Positions 12,766-26,655 of a stretch of DNA of 64,000 nt are shown piece by piece. Origin of the DNA: Callipepla californica brunnescens (lineage: Eukaryota; Chordata; Aves; Galliformes; Odontophoridae); the NCBI GenBank assembly GCA_023055505.1, contig JALIRH010000113.1, positions 496,001-560,000 on the forward strand. The letters are read 5' to 3'. The notes under the pieces were generated by a model. That model did not search any database, was not told the DNA's origin, and saw only the letters and a program-made list of their open reading frames with translations. Position 1 is the stretch's first letter, and each line of letters starts with the position of its first letter. A program made the translations under genes and the position numbers.

Positions 12766-15435
12766 GTATTCCCTAATTATAAAGACAGTCAGACATAGAG
12801 CATAAAAAAATGTGTTTTTGCCAGTTACAGAAAAGAATGCTCTATGATGTGGAGAAAAGATACCTTTGTTTAGACATCAGATTAACAGTTTATTTCAGTC
12901 CCACGTTTGTCTATACATAAAGAAATAGAGATAGGTACATTCCTTGTATTTTTGTACAGATCTGTTCAAATATAGGACAGGGTTGTTTTTGGTTTTTTTT
13001 GAGGAAGGAAATCATATAAAGTATGTTCTCTATGATATGAAAATATCTGGGAGAAATATCTTGGAGAATGTTAATATCTTAAAAAGAAAAAAAAAAAAGA
13101 TTTTTCAATGGAAATCAGGTAGTCAGAAACAAAATAAAATTCCAGAAGGAAAATGCCTCCGTAATGATTTTGGGGGACTCAAAAACCTACAGTTCAGATG
13201 CTTTCCTTCTCCTCAGGCTCTAGACCTAGGTTCCATTTTTAATTATTCTGTTATTTCCTCTCTTGCTGAGCTTTGGTGATTCAGTACAGGAATCTCTGGC
13301 TGTTGTGTTTTTAAATAATTATGTCTTCATAAATAATCTAGGGTCAGGTACAGTAGCAGATGCTGCCCTGCGACTGCCTCTGCCATTAAATTGCCAGGAT
13401 GCTCCAGTGCACAGCCCTGGATGTCATGACTCACAGAGTCATCATGACTGTTTTGGAGGACAAACCAGTATGGCCATGTAGACAGGAATTGTGCTCTGTC
13501 CCTCAGCCTCAGGTCCAGAAAAGCTGCCTTAGCTTGTTTTCCTTACAAGTATGGATGTAGTCATAGTAGTTAAATGACTGACGTCAGAGGAATATCCTCC
13601 CACTTTTTACAGCCTTCTGTTCAGTCTTGGAACAGATTCCTCAGGAAGCGCATGTAAAGGTAAAAGCATGTTAAATTGACAACCAAATGACAAAGTGTAT
13701 CTTACAGTTTCCCTCCAGTTTTCTTGTCACAACTAATTACACTGTGAGACTTTGCCAGATTTTCAGGTGGCAGTTTTGTATTCTCCAAGATAGACTACAT
13801 GTTTCTGTGGTACATAATTTGTTGGTGGATGTGAATCTATTATTAACCCATGCTAGAAAGTCTCAGCTCTTCTATTCTTATTTTTAGTTCTAGAGCTTCT
13901 CACTGTAATCCAGTGTGTCAGCTGCCACGTTAGTATCTTAATCTTCGATTGTTGATCTTACACCACTGTTAATTGATGAGATTGAGTTTCTCAATTCTTT
14001 ACTCTTTTAAGGATCTAATTTCTTGACAAACACGTTATGAGCTATTCATATGCATGTGCGTATAATGATTAGAAAACTTGATTTCATTGTAGTGTCCCTT
14101 GAAATTATTATGCCATTTAAAATTAGTCAGTTATTAATGACTTCAATAATGACTGCAATAAAGGCTGACATGCAAAGTAAGATCATATGAAGTTCATCAC
14201 GAATTCACTGAACTTCATAACACACATACAAGACTCACCATATTCCTTGTCATTTCAATAAGATTTGGACCATTGCTTCAAGCCAAATGTAAAGTGTTTT
14301 TCTGAGTAGAAATGGTTTTAAGCACACCCCTCACTGGTCTGCTGAACCAACAATTTTAACACTAATTAATATCAGCATTAAGACTCCCACCAAGACATTT
14401 CACTCTGAAATTCAGTACAGGCTGGATAAAATTGCAGCATGCATTCTTTAAATATTTATACAGAACATCAAAACAAATGAAACTGGAGATTCCTTTTCCA
14501 GCATGAGCTGCAATATTGCTAGAATGGAGTCTACTGTGTCATGCCACTTATTTTCATTTCTTTGATTATTTTTTTTTTACAATGCTTCTGCTGAATTAGT
14601 AATCAGGGACATGGGACAGAACCATACTGTTTTAAATCTTCAGTATTCCTAAAAGTAAACAAATATCCAGTGAAGCAATCTATGGAGGCCTGTATGAATT
14701 ACTTTGGAAGTCAGTTCCACAGATGAAGATGGAATTATTTGTAATTATAAAAGAAAAAAAAAAAAAAAAAAAAAAAGAAAAGAAAAAGAACCTGTTCATT
14801 TAATATAAATTCCTCATTTATTTAACTGGGTCCGAGTGTCTCAGATCCTAGATACACAAACTCTCATGGAGATTAATATCAGCACAGGAAAAAAAAAAAT
14901 GGTTGTAGAGTTTGTTAGTAAAAACTCTTTGTCTGTTATTTTGATGCAACATGAATGGATAGTAATTAGTCACTTCCAAGTGACCATGACATCTGTGGAA
15001 TATTTGGTAAAGTAACTAACTGTAAAATTTAAATGTAGAATAATAAAGATTCTTCCTGCCACACTGCTCTTTCACAAGTTCCTGGCTTTCGCAGTTACAC
15101 AGATCCCTGGAATGAAATCCAATGTTGTGGTCTGTATGTACAAAGCACTGCACACCCACAAGTCCCCACTCCTGTTATCACTTTTAATACAGATTTTTTA
15201 CATCACTTCCACAATACATTTTCCTTTACTAAAGACAGAATGGAGAAACTAGTTAGTGGTCTACAAAATAAAAGACTGAAAAAAGGATGAAATTCATAGC
15301 ATATGAAGATTGCTGCAAAAGAAATGGTAATAGTATACTTTTCCTTTCTAGGATAAACAAACAAGAAGAATAGCTTGATGACACTGAAGGAAGAAAGAGT
15401 CACATCAGACCTCGGGAAATCACATGCACACAAAT
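12766..15435. other. Gene-free AT-rich stretch
   Basis: No recognisable coding or RNA gene. It includes an A homopolymer at 14754-14776, described separately. The open frames near 12944-13887 are short and look random. Confidence 0.5.
14754..14776. repeat. Poly-A tract (23 A)
   Basis: A run of 23 A followed by AAAG and AAAAG-type units. The sequence upstream was not recognised as a processed gene copy, and no paired target-site duplication was evident, so I treat it as a simple repeat. Confidence 0.9.
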
Positions 15436-15695
15436 TATGAGGACTGCTCCCAAAGTACTGTCTCCTATTTTATTATGTTGGCCCACAGTGTCAGAGGCAG
15501 ATGTTGATGGTATGGCAGTAGTGGTTGAACCTTCCTGACAACATTCCACTACATGTTGCTGCTGTGTGGCAGCAGAGGGGCAGTCTGACAATGGCATCTG
15601 ACATGGAAGTACGTATGGTGCAAAGGTGTGTCACTGAATTCCTTCATCTGGGAAAAAAAAAAAAGGCACCCACTGAGATTCACTGATGGATGAAG
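15436..15695 (+). mobile_element. Mariner (Galluhop-like) 5' fragment with transposase start
   Basis: The segment begins with a terminal-inverted-repeat-like sequence (GAGGACTGCTCCCAAAGTA then CTCCTATTTTATTATG). It continues through a leader and reaches an ATG at about 15603, from which a short frame reads M-E-V-R-M-V-Q-R-C-V-T-E-F. This resembles the N-terminus of mariner transposases of the Galluhop type known in chicken. The frame is soon broken by an A homopolymer near 15653-15664, and similarity ends around 15690. No 3' inverted repeat was found, so the element is a dead, 3'-truncated copy. The family name rests on recall of the sequence, not on a database search. Confidence 0.72.
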
Positions 15696-18600
15696 GCTCT
15701 GAGGACCTGGATCTCTTTTTTTTTTCTTACATGGGGAGATTTCTATAACCTAGAAATTGGGATACACATGGGAGAAGGACTGTTCCTTACCTTATTAAGG
15801 CCATAAAAATATACCGTATTTAAGACCTACATAAGTAGTATATTAAATTTCTAGTAGTTTATGGCACCAAATCAACTAGTTTTTTTTGTAATTTGACTAA
15901 TGCAGTTACAGTCTGCACATGAAGTATTCAGATTTAATCTCACTGGAGATAAAACTGAAAAAAATATTCTCCCACATAATTTCCCCGAGAACTGTCTCCT
16001 GCAGACCTGACATCAGCACACTGAAACTAAAAGCTCTGAACAACTTCAGATGAACTCATCTCCAGTGTTGAGTTCAGACAAAACGTGTTTGTGCCATTCT
16101 AAAAGCTTATAAACTTGTACAGTCTCAGTACACTCCTTTAGTTCAGCCATTCACATGTCTAAGCTTCAAAGAATTTTGACTTCCAGAAACCTCCTACTAC
16201 AAACTCAGAGCTTAATAAAATGCACCAGCTGGATATCATGTTTGTGTATTTATTTATGTATGTTTCATTGATTTATTTACTGGTTCTAGAATAGAAGCAG
16301 TATGAAATCCTTTTCCTGCTACTGGGTTCTGTTAATAACCATCTCCCTGAGCCAGTCTCACTGAAAGAATTGCTAAGGTTCACAGTCTCTCCAGTGAACC
16401 TTCCTCAGCTCATTACAGCCATAGCCAATAACCATTTATTTCTTTTCTCTGCCTTCCCTTCCCAGCCTTGTTACAGTACTGTTATGGTGAACATGCACTG
16501 TCTCCCCCGCCCGTGATCTGTGCATACTCATGAAGAGTTTTTCAGTTCTCAAGTTCCTAAAGAAAATTCTGATTTGGCATAGCCCCAAGTGCTTTTAAAC
16601 ACAAACACAATCTCCCCTGCTTTTGCACTCTCCTTGTTTTTTCTGTCAGCCTTTTCCCAACCCACCTTCCTTGCCAGGTCTATCTTTCCTTTCTCTCACT
16701 CAATTCATCAGCAAAGAAATCTAACACTCTTCCAAAAAAATCTTGTTTATATGGTGATTATCATAGTTTAGAGCAATGCTACTGGGCAACGTTATAAATA
16801 AAACACTTTCTAGGAGACAGTTAGACCATCTCTATATTGTCCTTTCCAAAGTCTTCACGAACTTCATTCTTTTGGAAAATTCTTCCACTTCACTCCAACA
16901 TTTCCATCTATTCTAATTTTGTAGGTTAGTAATAATGATGCTGCTTAAGGCTTTCCCTCTTTTTTACATTGACTACTGGGAAACTTTAGAACTTCAGCCT
17001 GAAAGTTGAGATCTCTAGCAGGGAGAAAGTGCTTTGAAATGACTTAAACCTTCCTGCAGTAACTAAATGCTCAGAAGAAACATCTGTATCAATATCAGGA
17101 ACATCAGGGCAGACAGACTATGAGTTCCTAAACGATACTAGGAAAAGGCTGTAGAATATGCTGTTGAATACAACTCTTGGATCTTTGAGAGTATGGATAT
17201 AAAAGAGATGAAAAAATGATATAAAAAGAATTTATCAACCTTGTACACAAAGATCATGACATAAGGAGGCAGTTTCACTCTTTCCTAGTCCTTCTTATGT
17301 GCATATGGCCATGCATAATAGCCTTTAATTAATGAGGAAAAAAAATACCATAGTACTTATACAAAATAACTTCTGCTTGATAAAGATAAGGTTGAGTGAG
17401 ATTTGCAGCTCTGTTTATTTCCGTGGCAATTTTGCCAGTGACCTCAACATTGCAGAGATTTTCATCTCTGATTAAGATGAATCCAGAGGAAGGTTCTTTA
17501 AAGGAGACAAGTTTTTAATGGCAAAATACGGTAGAAAATAATTTTTCATTTCACTCATTCTTCTGATCTGTTTCTTCATTTACTAGATTAAACTGCATTA
17601 AAAATAAATCTGCACATCTGAATATGAAAGCTACTTTTTAATAGAGAATTTACATGTATTAAATTAAAAATATATCTTTATATTGTTGTTTGTTTGTTTG
17701 TTTTTTCCCTCTTCAGGGTTACGTTACCAAATTACAATGTTTCTTTACAGTTTTCATCATTTCATCTACATTTGTGTTCAACAACATTCACAAGATAAAC
17801 TGATGGATGTATTCATAGTGATTTCTGTGGAAAGGGAAGGATATTCACATCAAGGTTATAATGGGGGCCATTGAACACCAGTTCATATTTTGCTAGCAGT
17901 CACAGTGGCTTTGGCAGTGGATTTCAGATGACCTTAATATTCACATCTAAAACATACGCGATAACTAGCCTCAGTCTTCACCCTACCATTGATCTTTTAA
18001 AACAGTGAACATAAGATAAAGATCTGTTGTGGTGCTCTTCTCAGCTCTCCACAACATTTCATAAAAAGGTCAGTTTTAACATGTTTATATAAATTGATTC
18101 CCCTTCTGGGAATGCTGGGCTGTGATAAACAGTTCTTTCCAATTAGTTTGTGTTTTTTTTTTAAATAGTTGGGGATTACTATTCCAGCTAAAAATATTTT
18201 AAATATAAGTATCTTCTAAGTCAAGAAAATGTTTTCTCTATATTACTGACAGATGAAGTGAAAATGCCCACCCCTGTTCCCTTTTAAAATAATAACTGCA
18301 GTCTGTGTGCATGTGGATTTCTTCTCTTTGGCACTGCATGGCAACATGAAGATCAAATTGTGCAATATGGTACCCACTACCACATGTCATTGTGTCTGTA
18401 AAGCAGGAATGACTGTGGCCGATGAGACTCTCTCAGTTTGTAATCCCTATGACTCTATGTCATAGTTGCTTTAGAACTCATTCTGTTGGCTCATGGGTTT
18501 GTACATTTCTTTAGACTCCAGTTGTCCTTTTAATTCTCATTAATAATCCACTTATTTGATTTTCTTGTCAGGCCCTTTCCTTGAAGTAATTTGTGTGTTG

Positions 18601-21600
18601 AGCCAGGTCAGTTGGTGAACTGGTTGCCCAGTAACCTCCTTCAGCAACAAGTAGCACTGGATACATCAGGAGAGGTAAGGAATGGTAAGAACTCATTATA
18701 CTTCTAGTTTTTGGCCATTGTTACTCATCTTTATGACCATAAATTTCTTCAGGATAGTTAGAAGAATTATGAGGACAAACTGAGTATTGACCTCCACTTT
18801 ATCATATTGCAGCTTTATGGGAGTGAGTGAAGCTCTGCATGCCCTAACTCTGCCACTCACTTCATGGTAGGTTAGATATGACAGAAAGTAGAATTCCTCA
18901 GGAATGTCAATTTAATTTTAAGTTGTGTGTGTATAATGTAAATGTTGCCAATTACAGTGGTGTGTGATGTCTTTCTAGGAAGGAGGTCACTCTCTCCCAC
19001 ACTGGGTGAACATGCTAAGGATAAGTTCTGCAAAAGTTATTGGATCTGGGCTCAGTGATGTCTTAACAGCCTGGAAGGAACCATTTTTCAATTATTTCTT
19101 ACTAAACAGAATCAAGAGATTCCTCTCCTGCTTCTCAGCTACTCTCTTAGCAGAAATGCATTCAGACTCAGGGCATGGAGCAAAATCTCCAGGTTTCAGA
19201 CAGATTTCAGTGGTGATATGATTATAGAGATCCACACGAGCAAAGAACTTCAGATTTAATTTGTTAGACTCCTTTGACTACAGTTCTGAGGAAACTGGGA
19301 AATCCAGGTTTTCAAACAAATATTCAGATGGACAGATTTATGGCATCATCTAGCTCCGTGGCAGAAAGAAAAAAAAAAAAACAAAACAAAAAAAAACAAA
19401 CAGAATAACTTGATAAGTAATGTTAGAGCCCAAGTCTATATGTAAGCACTATTGAATGCAGGTCAGCAAATTTGCCTGGAAAGAAGGTGGCTGTTTTTTC
19501 TAAGTGGGTTCTCCTAGCAATTAGGAGCAGTGGTAGGAAATTCTCCTTAACACAGCGAGGCAAAGACTTTTCCAGATAATCTCTTGTGGGCAATTTGCTT
19601 TTGTGATGACAGCATACAATACTTGTTCTACGCTTTATGTTCTAAAAAGATGTTCCTTGTTTTTCTCTGTCCCATCAGCTTTGGAAACCTCTAATCCATG
19701 GTACTTTGTTGGCCTATTCACAAGACCTTGCCAGATCATTGGAGATGAGACTTTCCAAAAAGAGTTTCCACTAGGCTTCCTTCGTTCATTAGGCTGTAAA
19801 AGTCAGGATGATTAATTTTCTGAGGTAAACTATCCATTCAGATATTGCAAACAGTTGAAACAATTGCATTCCTAAAAGTGTCGTTTCTTAAATAGCATAT
19901 GATTTGAGACATTTTTACAGTATAAGTTTAATTGTTTGTTTTAACCATATATTCATACATTCCAGATAGCTTCACAGTAATAGAACAGTCCCTGGCCAGC
20001 TTCAAATGCTGGCTCAGATGTAGCTTCAGAACCATGTTTAGATCTAAAGACCTAATGCTCTATCAGCTATGAACAGTTCAGATGTAACCTTCAAACCATA
20101 TCTGTTGCTGTAGTGATCAATCAAAGATATTAATGCTGGGCTCTATGGTGCTCAAACCTATAGTTTCATATATTTACAGTAGGGTAAAGCAATAAATACA
20201 TATATATGCAAAATGTAACTCATATTCCGGCCAGCCTTCACAGACACTGTGGCTACATAATACAAATAGAAATTAAAGTAGAATGTTTCTTATTTGCATA
20301 TAATATAGATGGGTATATGAATATATAAACATATATGTATCAATAAATGTGAAAGCTTATATTGAAAATTTTGTCGATATTAAAGCACTTTATCTCTTAT
20401 TTTTAAGATGCTTTTTGGAATGAAGTCCTGGATGTGGATATTGACTCAAAAACAAATTCTGGAGTATTCAGACTTGGCTTTAATCTCTTCAGCATGATCA
20501 GTATTTTTGCTTACAAGTTCATAGCTATTTATTTGACCCTTGCAAGACATTTGCTGATCTGTGTCTAGAAATTGAAAAAGGAAGACATTGCTATTCTAAT
20601 TTGCTGACATGAGATGAGCAACCACCTAACCAACATATGAGTACAGTAACCCAAGCTTCACCACTGCTGCAGACTCTTATTCTAAAAGCTATAACTCCTC
20701 CTGTCAAAAGACCCTTTCTGTAAGTCCCCAGTTTCACAAGATTAAGGGCAAGATGCAAATATGTTCAAGTCCAACTTGAATCTGACCCAGTTGGAATCTG
20801 AGAAGAGAATAAACTGCCACCCACACAGTTTGAAAGCAGGAAATAAAATCCAATTGTTTCATTTATGTATATTTATTTCAAGTATCTGCATTGTCTGTCA
20901 CCAGAAAACGGGTGTCTGCATGCTTCTCTGGGGAAAACAGTGCAGTTTATTTTGAATAGAAATATCCTTTTGATTTTTTCCTTAACTAATATCTTTAGGC
21001 CATGATTTCCATCAGTTTTGCTGGTACAAATATTCAGAGACATCAGATTTGAAGGACACATGCGTATGTATTTGTGGAACCCTAAAATGTAAAACTATTC
21101 ATTGGAAGTATAACTCACACATCTAATCAGCAATAAGGAATAGTGCCAGGCAGTCAGTCCAAGCAGTGATAGTTTGAGAAGCAAATACTGGCTGTCTACA
21201 AACAATTTATGGAGCAAACATCATCTGGACAACATAAGCAGCATAATACTTTCAATAGCAAATATCTGTTCATTAATTTGATTAATTTTACATTATGCTT
21301 AAAATACGCCCTAAGTATACTTTTTAACTTCTCAACTTCTGCCAGCCTTTGGCTACAGATTGCTGTATCTAAGTTACAGAAATAAACACTGAACCAAATC
21401 GCATGTGGCTTGATATACTGTGGGTATAGAAACATCAATAGTAAATGGAAACAGTGGACAGATTGAACAGAGTTTTGATTCATTTTCTGGTTAAACCTGG
21501 ATCTGTTGATTTTCATGTCTCTTGAATACACTATATCTAGAACTATATCTATTTTCAAGCGGGCAGATATGTGACCATTATCATTGCGATCTGTTTCCAT

Positions 21601-21971
21601 GATGAAGAGATTTTTTTTTAATCAAGAAAAACAATAAAAGCTTTGCAATTTGAAATATTATGAGATGGCCTAAACTCTAAAGTAGTTAGAAAAGTCTTCA
21701 GTACAGTCAGCTCCTCATACCATGCCATTTTAAAGGCAACTCTCATTTTACACCTCGAATAAATCATTCCTGACTTCATTTCAATAGAATATGTGGAAAA
21801 GTTAAATCCTAAATTGCTTTCTTCCACTACTTTGTCACCATTTTGGGGGACTAATCCTTCCCAAGATCTAAAATATCATGGAACTACCCAGTGGGCAGCT
21901 GAAAAACCACTAAGCTCTACCATCTAGATCAGGAGTTCCCCACATTTCAAATGAATACAGCCAGGGAGAAT
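15696..21971. other. Gene-free AT-rich stretch
   Basis: I see no exon, RNA gene or clear transposon over this interval. It contains only simple A/T-rich tracts (for example the A-rich run near 19369-19401 and AT-rich alternation near 20200-20350). Short open frames here do not resemble known proteins. Confidence 0.5.
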
Positions 21972-22200
21972 CATATCATAGAATCAATGAATCACTGAAT
22001 CAGAGAATTACAGAGTCACAGAATCATAGAATGGTTTGGGCTGGAAAGGACCCCAATGATCACCAAGTTCCAACTCTTCTGCCACAGGTAGGAATGCCAG
22101 ACACTAGATCAGTCTGCCCAGGCCCTCATCCAACCTGGCCTTAAACACCTCCAGGACCGTCAACAGCCCCACTGGGAAACCTGTTCCAGCACCATGCATA
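21972..22200 (-). mobile_element. CR1 LINE 3' fragment
   Basis: A well-preserved reverse-strand CR1 3' end. On the plus strand it starts with several octamer-derived units (CATAGAATCA, CACTGAATCA, CACAGAATCATAGAATGG), then TGGGCTGGAAAGGACCCC, CCAACCTGGCCTTAAACACC and CTGTTCCAGCACC. The octamer array is longer than in the other copies and partly diverged. Confidence 0.95.
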
Positions 22201-22459
22201 CACCTCTTCATATGTGCATATTCAGAACAATTTTCTGGTATCATCAATGCTGATTTCAAGAATGTTATGTATTATCAACAGGACCTGGTAACCACTGACA
22301 GCAGCAATATACAATAATAGTAATTAAAAAAAAAAAAAAGATGGATGTATATAATTTTCCAAATCAAATGCCCCACCTAGCATATTTTAACAACCTTTCA
22401 GTGTACAAGCATGTTGGCTTATCGGCTTCCAAGCAAGCCCATGAAAAGTAATATGGTCA

Positions 22460-22590
22460 ATAACCCCAACAAGAACAAATATAAAAATAAAGATGAAAAA
22501 CCAAAAATAAAATCTGACAGAGAAAAAAATAATAACACAGAAAAAGAAGAGAAAAAAGAAAATAAAAAATAATAAAATTAAATGAGCTTT
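22460..22590. repeat. A-rich low-complexity region
   Basis: The stretch is dominated by A with scattered G, C and T and contains many AAAATAA and AAAAAG-like units. It has no coding or mobile-element signature. Confidence 0.8.
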
Positions 22591-25500
22591 AATTGAAGCT
22601 TTGTTGCTTCAAAATTAATCAATATTGCAGAATTCAATTAATTTGATCATTTATTAGAACTCTAGTTGGATTCTTAGATTTGAAGAGAAAAATTATCCAT
22701 GTTTTTTATAAGAACTATAAGGAGACAGGTTATAAATTCAGGATAAGTTGATTTAAATGTCCTTTTTATGTCTATAGGAAGAAATACTAGAGTATTTTAC
22801 ATAGTGCTTAAATCCCCAAATGTAGTGAATAATTTCACCATAAATACATGTAGCTATATTTTTGCATATCCCATTCTTCATTTCTATTGTTGTTTTTTTT
22901 TCTATAAATATCCAAATCATTTATACATACACATTTCAATATTAGAACTTCCTGCAAACCATTCACTTTCAATCTGTTTCATAAGATGTGTTACCTGCGT
23001 TCCAAGAATTTATTCTGCAATGAGCTTTTGGCTGTGAATCAGGAAAACAGCCTTTTTCAGGACTAAAGTTAAGGCATTTATGGCTATATGAAATCAAATG
23101 GTTTTAATTTAATGGTTTTGTGCTTTCATATCCAGAGAACAAATAAAAGAGAAGGTGGGGCAGGGTGGAGGGAGAAGTCTCTTCTGAAGAACCTCACACA
23201 CCACATATAGAAATAGAACACTATTCATAATAAACACCCCTATATTTTGTGGTTGATTGAGATTTCCAGTTACCAGCTCATGCTACTAACAAATAAACTT
23301 CCTTTCCTCAAAGAAACCTTCCTCAAAACAAGGGACAGTGTGTGCAGAAAACAGTGTCTGTGATCTGTCAGAACTTTGCAATTGTTTCATTTTCAACAAT
23401 TTTATTGGACAGTACAAGAGAATATATATGAGTACTGTAATGACAGCGAGGTACAAAGCTTTCGACATTTCAATCTAATCTCCGAATTTTATATTGGCAT
23501 AAAATCTAAATGCAGGAACATTACATCTCATACCCCTACTTGATACCACGGCTAATTAATCTTTTGTGATACTGCAGCTTTCTTTCTCTATAATTTGGTT
23601 TTCATTCCAGCAGTTGTGTGACATTGACTCATAAGGTTAAATGTCTGAATTAGGATGAGAGCCCAATATTAGAGCTGCTGTGCCACAGCTCCCTCAGCGG
23701 AGTGAATGATGCTGAATGCTCAAACGCTGTTATATTAGTAAATCTATGACATTCATGTACCCATAATAAGATTGTGCTGTTGACCTAGTTTGCTCATTAA
23801 ATTAAGGGAAGTTGGAGAACCTAAAAAGAAAATCCTAGAGAGAATTCACTTCTGTGCCTACTCAGTTAGATCACTAATTCCTTTTATTTTCATTTCTTTT
23901 CTCCTGGCTGCATAACAGGATGAATTTGTTTTAGATTATTTTCCTATTAACTAAAATTTCCCAGAGGTTCCTGGTATTTGCATTCAGCTATTTCGGTAGC
24001 ATATATAATGTTGTACTGAATACACCATCTACTGAAATGATGAAGTTGTAAGGAAATCAGACACATGTTCCTTACAGATGTTTGACCTAAGGCATACTGA
24101 AGTTGCCAAATCCACCTTTGGGTCACACTCTTCTCCATCTGGAGATCCACAAATATTGGGCCAAATGAAAGAAGTGATTTATAAACTGGGTAGCCCTACT
24201 AAAGTCAACTAACAATCTTGAATTTAAGTGCCAAAATCAGTACTGTAAGTGCTAAGAACTTGCAGCCAACAGACTCCAGTTGGGACTTTCTGGCACTCCA
24301 TCCCAGAAAACTGGGACACCATGAGCTTGGTGCTTACATGGTAAATTTAGAGTTTGGCTTTGGAGTACTGACTCCTAAATCTATATTCACACCTCCAGGT
24401 TTAGCCAATCATCTATTGATCATTTGTCTTCCATATTCTCTTCAGTAGCAGGAATGGCTCAGAGAAATACAGCACTACTGCAGAGATTTACAGACAGCAT
24501 GTCTGATAGGCTGTTTGGCCTTCAAGTTGCAGGCAAATAGGCATTTGTAGATAGGTTGGGTTTTTTTTATTTGTTCACTGCTCATTCCCTTCTAATGCAA
24601 CTCTTTGTTTTCACAAGTCTGCCAGCAGTAATGAGAGCTTTCCCTTGATGATCAACTTTGTACATGTTCCTTTTCCTTTAGCAAGATCTCTACTCAAAGG
24701 AACCCATACCCTACGTTCCTGGAGAACAGAATATGTGCTACCCACCTGGGACTGAAAAATTTCTCATGAAACTAACAGGCAACTGTATAGCAGATGTTTC
24801 TCCTTTATGATCATATTCAGAAATCAACTCCCAATAATTATAAGATCACAGTTAAGAAAAAAAAACTGTAATGTTACAAAGAAAAAAGGAGAAGACTCCA
24901 AGAGTCACAAAGGCTCTTGAGTAAAGAGTATCAAGCACTGAGTCCCCCCTGCTGACTGTTTTACATAGAGTACAACTTTTTTCAGAAAGTTAGTGTTATT
25001 TCCGTAATGTGATAATCAGGCTGATACCCATTAAGTGGAAAGGTTGTGTTCCAGGATAACATACTCCATCTGCTTTCTCCTTCCATTTTCCTCAACTGAT
25101 GTAGTTTATGTTATTATGCTTGTTAATTTACATAATTGATTAGTCAAGGAAACTCTGAGCTTTTCATTAAGGTTTCCTTTGTGGTACAGGAGAAAGGGAG
25201 TTTGATGAAAACGCTGTCACTGGATGTTCTTTCTTCCTCTTTTCTAAAACTCATTTTTCCTTTTGCAGCACTTTGAAATAGGCTTATTAATCCACTGAGG
25301 GAAATAAACAGATGGAAGTAAACATTTCCCAACTGCTGGAGAAACACTAACTGTTTCCTAAGCTTTATCCAAGTGGCCACCAAATAAATGCATAAGGGAA
25401 AACCAGTTCTTGGCCTGGATTTATGCCTGTGCTAATGAAGAAGTCAACAGCAGAGGGCTAGTTGAGTCATTCTTCTTTAGGGATCATCAAATATCCAGAC

Positions 25501-26475
25501 TCTAATTTATTTGTTGGTTGCTAAGACCAGAAGCCAACAGTGTGCTCAGTCCTGTACATGGCAGCCCTCAACACACAGTCTAAATCTGGCATACCAACAG
25601 TATCCAGAAACTCAGTGGATGTTCAGTAGACAACCAAGCAATGCTCTTGGTGGGTGATGCAAGCCAGAGCTGTTTGTAAAGTGTTGAAAAAGATATTTTC
25701 CAACAGACGTGCATTTTAAAGAAGAACCTGAAAAAGAGTACACAGTAGGCACCACAAAAATTAACCAGCAGTTCCAAGGAAGTCAATGAAAGGCATTCTC
25801 AAAGATCTGTGAATTCCATATTTTATACCCACTCTGCGACAAATTATGCACTTTTCAAGAATGCTCATACAAAACAAGAAACAATTGAATAAAGAAATAG
25901 ATAAGGAGAAGAACCTGTAAGCACAGACAACATAGACTGTAAATAATAGAAAATTCGCCAGGAAGTTCAGATCAATCAATTGTGAAGTAAAATGTGTCCC
26001 AGTCCAATTAGCTTTCCATGCTCAGTTGAAATGACACCCACTCCACATGAAAACATCCATCCTGAAGACCATCCTAAAGTACAGCCAGCCACGTTATGAA
26101 CATATCCCCATCAGACTAGATGGAAGAGTCACCAGTGTGAGGCTGCAGGTGATCTCTGTACACAAATGAGACAACTGGCACAGAAGAAAGTCTGCAAGAT
26201 AGAGGCGGCTGTGCCTTAACTTGAAGAACTGAAGTGGCCTCAGCTTGGAAAGAAATGTGGATGTTTGTTATTTGTGAGGGATAAGTGTGAAATTAATAAG
26301 AGGGGAAAGTGCCTGGAAGAGAATTTTCCCAAAGAGAGGAAAAGCCCAGTATCCCTACAAAGTTATGTGCCACTGACATCTGCTTACCTCTTTGAAATGT
26401 GGTATGTTCCTTCCTCTGGGCATGAATCTGACCAGCTTAATATAAGGCTGTAGTAGGTAACGATGATCAGCAGGG
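22591..26475. other. Gene-free stretch with one conserved-looking block
   Basis: No gene or transposon was recognised. The sub-interval of about 23560-23850 is described separately because its composition differs from the surrounding AT-rich sequence. Confidence 0.5.
23560..23850. promoter_or_regulatory. Possible conserved non-coding element
   Basis: This block has balanced composition, retains a few CpG sites and lacks the A/T runs of its flanks. It includes TAATTAATC and TTAAATTAAG homeodomain-like words. The call rests only on texture and distance to OSR1 (about 12 kb beyond its 3' end, with the gene on the minus strand). Cross-species alignment is not available here, so the confidence is low. 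Confidence 0.25.
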
Positions 26476-26531
26476 TCATGAACCTCGCTATGTATGAGAT
26501 TATGTATCATGAACATCATTATGTATGAGAA
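26476..26531 (+). repeat. Two-copy 31-bp tandem direct repeat
   Basis: Two similar 25-base copies start at 26476 and 26507, each running from TCATGAAC to ATGTATGAGA. They differ at a few positions in the middle (CTCGCT against ATCATT). The period is 31 bases. Confidence 0.8.
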
Positions 26532-26568
26532 GTTTTTTCCTTTATCTTCTGAAACCATACCTGAAACT

Positions 26569-26593
26569 TTTTTGTAGCCTTGTGCTACAAAAA
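26569..26593 (+). repeat. Perfect 10-bp hairpin with 5-nt loop
   Basis: The arms TTTTTGTAGC and GCTACAAAAA are exact reverse complements separated by CTTGT. It lies directly against a CR1-like fragment. No terminator function is implied in this eukaryotic context. Confidence 0.75.
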
Positions 26594-26655
26594 TCGATCC
26601 AGTCTATCCAGGTCCCCCTGTAGTGCCTTTCTACCCTCCAGCAAATCAACATAAT
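26594..26655 (-). mobile_element. Short CR1-like internal fragment
   Basis: The plus-strand words CCAGTCTATCCAGGTCCCCC, TGTAGTGCCTTTCTACCCTC and CAGCAAATCAACA resemble the reverse complement of a segment found in long CR1 3' regions. The terminal octamers are absent, so it is an internal or truncated piece. Confidence 0.55.

Noticed and set aside
14754..14776. Poly-A as the tail of a processed pseudogene
   Set aside because: No gene-like sequence upstream and no target-site duplication seen; avian CR1 machinery does not use poly(A) tails, so processed copies are rare.
25449..25462. CTCF-like word near ACAGCAGAGGGCTA
   Set aside because: Only about 11 of 14 core positions match, below what I would report as a site.
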